A stretch of DNA of 64,000 nucleotides from Arthrobacter sp. OAP107 (GTDB lineage: Bacteria; Actinomycetota; Actinomycetes; Actinomycetales; Micrococcaceae): NCBI RefSeq assembly GCF_040546765.1, contig NZ_JBEPOK010000001.1:4278001-4342000 (forward strand), read 5' to 3'. Shown here in pieces: positions 62,651 through 64,000 of this stretch (its first letter is position 1; each line of letters opens with the position of its first letter). The notes under the pieces are model-generated. The model did no database searches. It was not told where the DNA came from and saw nothing but the letters and a program-made list of their open reading frames with translations. Both the position numbers and the translations under genes were made by a program.

Positions 62651-64000
62651 GGGCGCGCCCGGCGACGGTCACGGTCCACCGGCTGTCCACGAGGTCGTCA
62701 ATGAGCATAACGCTGCCGCCGCCCAGGCCAGCGAGCTCGGCCGCCAGTGACTCCCCCACCACCAGACGGTCCCACACCCCGGCCAGCCGGTAGGCGCTGT
62801 TGCCGCCGCGGCCGCCGGTGGGGCCGCCGTGTTCCAGCTGCAGCTGGCCGACGTACGGGATGCGGCCAATCTGGGAGATGCCCCGGGCCAGGGAATCCAC
62901 GAGCTCTGGCCTGCTGCGCGAGGGCATGCTGACAATCGCTGCCGGCCGTCCTGCACCGCTCCAGCCGGGTATCCGGGAGTCACCGGTGCCCCATTCGCGC
63001 AGCACCTGGACACAGGCCTGCAGCATGCCGGGATCGACGGAGCGGTCCGGAGCCCCGGCCGCGAAGAGTTCGCGCAGCGCCCCGCCCCAGCCCAGGTCCG
63101 TCAGCCTGGCGAGGACCCGGCCGTCGGCCGTGTTCTCGTCGGGTTTGATCTTGCCCTTCACCGGCACCCCCAGTCGGTCCATTCCGCTGGGCCACTGGAG
63201 CCTGGACTCCAGCACGATGCCTGCGCGGCTGAGGGTCTGCCCGGCAGCCTCCGTGGCCGTGGCGGCGACGTCCGACGGGAACCACCTGCCGGCGCAGTTG
63301 TCGCACCGGCCGCAGGGGGCGGCGGTCTCGTCATCCAGCACGGACGTGATGTACTCCATCCGGCACCCGGCGGTGTCCTGGTAGATGACCATGGAGTCCT
63401 GCTCGTCCACCCGGGCCTCCGCGATGCGGCGGTACCGTTCGGCGTCATACGTCCACGGCACGCCGGTGGAGCGCCAGCCACCGCCCACGCGTTCCACCGC
63501 CCCGTCCACGGCGAGCACCTTCAGGAGCAGTTCCAGAGGCGTACGGCGCAGGTCCACCCGGGCTTCCAGAGCCACCGTGGACACAGCCGAGCCCGCCTCT
63601 GCCAAGGCGGTCAGCACAGCAGTGGCCTTCTCCTCGGAAGGCATGGAAGCGGTGGCAAAGTACTGCCAGATCTCGCGGTCCTCGGACCCAGGCAGGAGCA
63701 GGACGTCTGCATTGGCGGCGCCACGGCCCGCCCTGCCCACCTGCTGGTAGTAGGCCACCGGGGACGACGGGGCGCCGAGGTGGACTACGAAGCCGAGGTC
63801 CGGCTTGTCGAAGCCCATCCCCAGCGCGGAGGTGGCCACGAGCGCCTTGACCTGGTTGTCCTTCAGAAGCTGCTCTGCCCGCTCGCGGTCGGCGGGGTCG
63901 GTGCGGCCCGTATACGCCAGCACCTCGTGACCGGCCTCGGCGAGGAGCCTGGCGGTATCCTCGGCGGCGGAGACGGTCAGGGTATAGATGATCCCGCTGC
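62595..64000 (-). CDS. recQ: RecQ-type DNA helicase with C-terminal phosphoribosyltransferase-like domain (5' end off window)
   Basis: Partial: the reading frame is open to the window end, where SGIIYTLTVSAAEDTARLL continues the helicase C-lobe. Motifs V/VI are ALVATSALGMGFDKPDLGFV and VAYYQQVGRAGRG. Zinc-binding Cys set follows (GCRMEY ... APCGRCDNCAGRWF). After a winged-helix-like linker comes a domain with VMLIDDLVDSRWTVTVAGRA, a PRPP-loop-like motif of the ComF/phosphoribosyltransferase fold. Such RecQ-PRTase proteins are known in actinobacteria; the role of the second domain is unclear. Confidence 0.9.
   Translation of the reverse strand, partial: SGIIYTLTVSAAEDTARLLAEAGHEVLAYTGRTDPADRERAEQLLKDNQVKALVATSALGMGFDKPDLGFVVHLGAPSSPVAYYQQVGRAGRGAANADVLLLPGSEDREIWQYFATASMPSEEKATAVLTALAEAGSAVSTVALEARVDLRRTPLELLLKVLAVDGAVERVGGGWRSTGVPWTYDAERYRRIAEARVDEQDSMVIYQDTAGCRMEYITSVLDDETAAPCGRCDNCAGRWFPSDVAATATEAAGQTLSRAGIVLESRLQWPSGMDRLGVPVKGKIKPDENTADGRVLARLTDLGWGGALRELFAAGAPDRSVDPGMLQACVQVLREWGTGDSRIPGWSGAGRPAAIVSMPSRSRPELVDSLARGISQIGRIPYVGQLQLEHGGPTGGRGGNSAYRLAGVWDRLVVGESLAAELAGLGGGSVMLIDDLVDSRWTVTVAGRALRRAGAGAVLPLALAQAG

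Overview
The window is high-GC chromosomal DNA of an actinobacterium, most likely a member of the Micrococcaceae (Arthrobacter/Pseudarthrobacter group). This is inferred from the rRNA operon with its actinobacterial leader motif, the GlgE-type glucan pathway, CarD, SenX3-RegX3, the proteasome activator Bpa, DUF2516, and a rlmB-cysS-ispF-ispD-carD-lipoprotein order that resembles mycobacteria. No phage, IS element, integrase or CRISPR array was found; the window reads as core chromosome with a small-gene accessory stretch at about 36-47 kb.

Layout. 1-4300: a minus-strand rRNA operon (5' part of 23S, spacer without tRNA, 16S, leader, promoter). 4.4-18 kb: an alpha-glucan/trehalose island. glgE-treS-maltokinase/glgB run on the minus strand, divergent from glucan phosphorylase; then come debranching enzyme glgX and, on the same strand, a secreted RNase Sa-like enzyme with its barstar-type inhibitor. 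TreS makes maltose from trehalose, maltokinase phosphorylates it, GlgE polymerises it, GlgB branches, and GlgP/GlgX degrade. 18.1-25.1 kb: a nitrilase-family amidase, a striking 32-bp repeat array, then rlmB, cysS, a lipoprotein, ispF, ispD, carD and an LpqE-like lipoprotein. 25.2-29 kb: the phosphate regulon (regX3, senX3, phoU with a Pho-box-like site) and phosphoglycerate mutase. 29-36 kb: a methyltransferase, DUF2516, a Cys/Met-metabolism PLP enzyme, tmk, holB, a secreted peptidase, a HAD protein lacking its nucleophile and tRNA-Thr.

36-47 kb carries many small or poorly known genes: a broken Hpt-like gene, lipoproteins, an XRE/DUF2975 pair with a nested palindromic operator, DUF805, SnoaL, GerW, GlsB, coiled-coil protein, aldo/keto reductase, Bpa and GNAT. 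47-64 kb: cstA with its small partner, an ABC exporter with a PadR regulator and operator, quinone oxidoreductase, two tRNA-Ser genes, VOC protein, a second 32-bp repeat array, FAD/NAD protein, S9 peptidase, MFS exporter and the C-terminal part of a RecQ helicase fused to a phosphoribosyltransferase-like domain, which runs off the right edge.

Three otherwise well-conserved genes (maltokinase-glgB, Hpt, FtsX permease) are each broken by what looks like a single-base indel. Assembly error is the simplest shared explanation, and it should be checked before any is called a true pseudogene. The observations most worth following up are the related 32-bp repeat arrays in two convergent intergenic regions, the RNase/barstar pair in the glycogen island, the nucleophile-less HAD protein and the palindromic operators.
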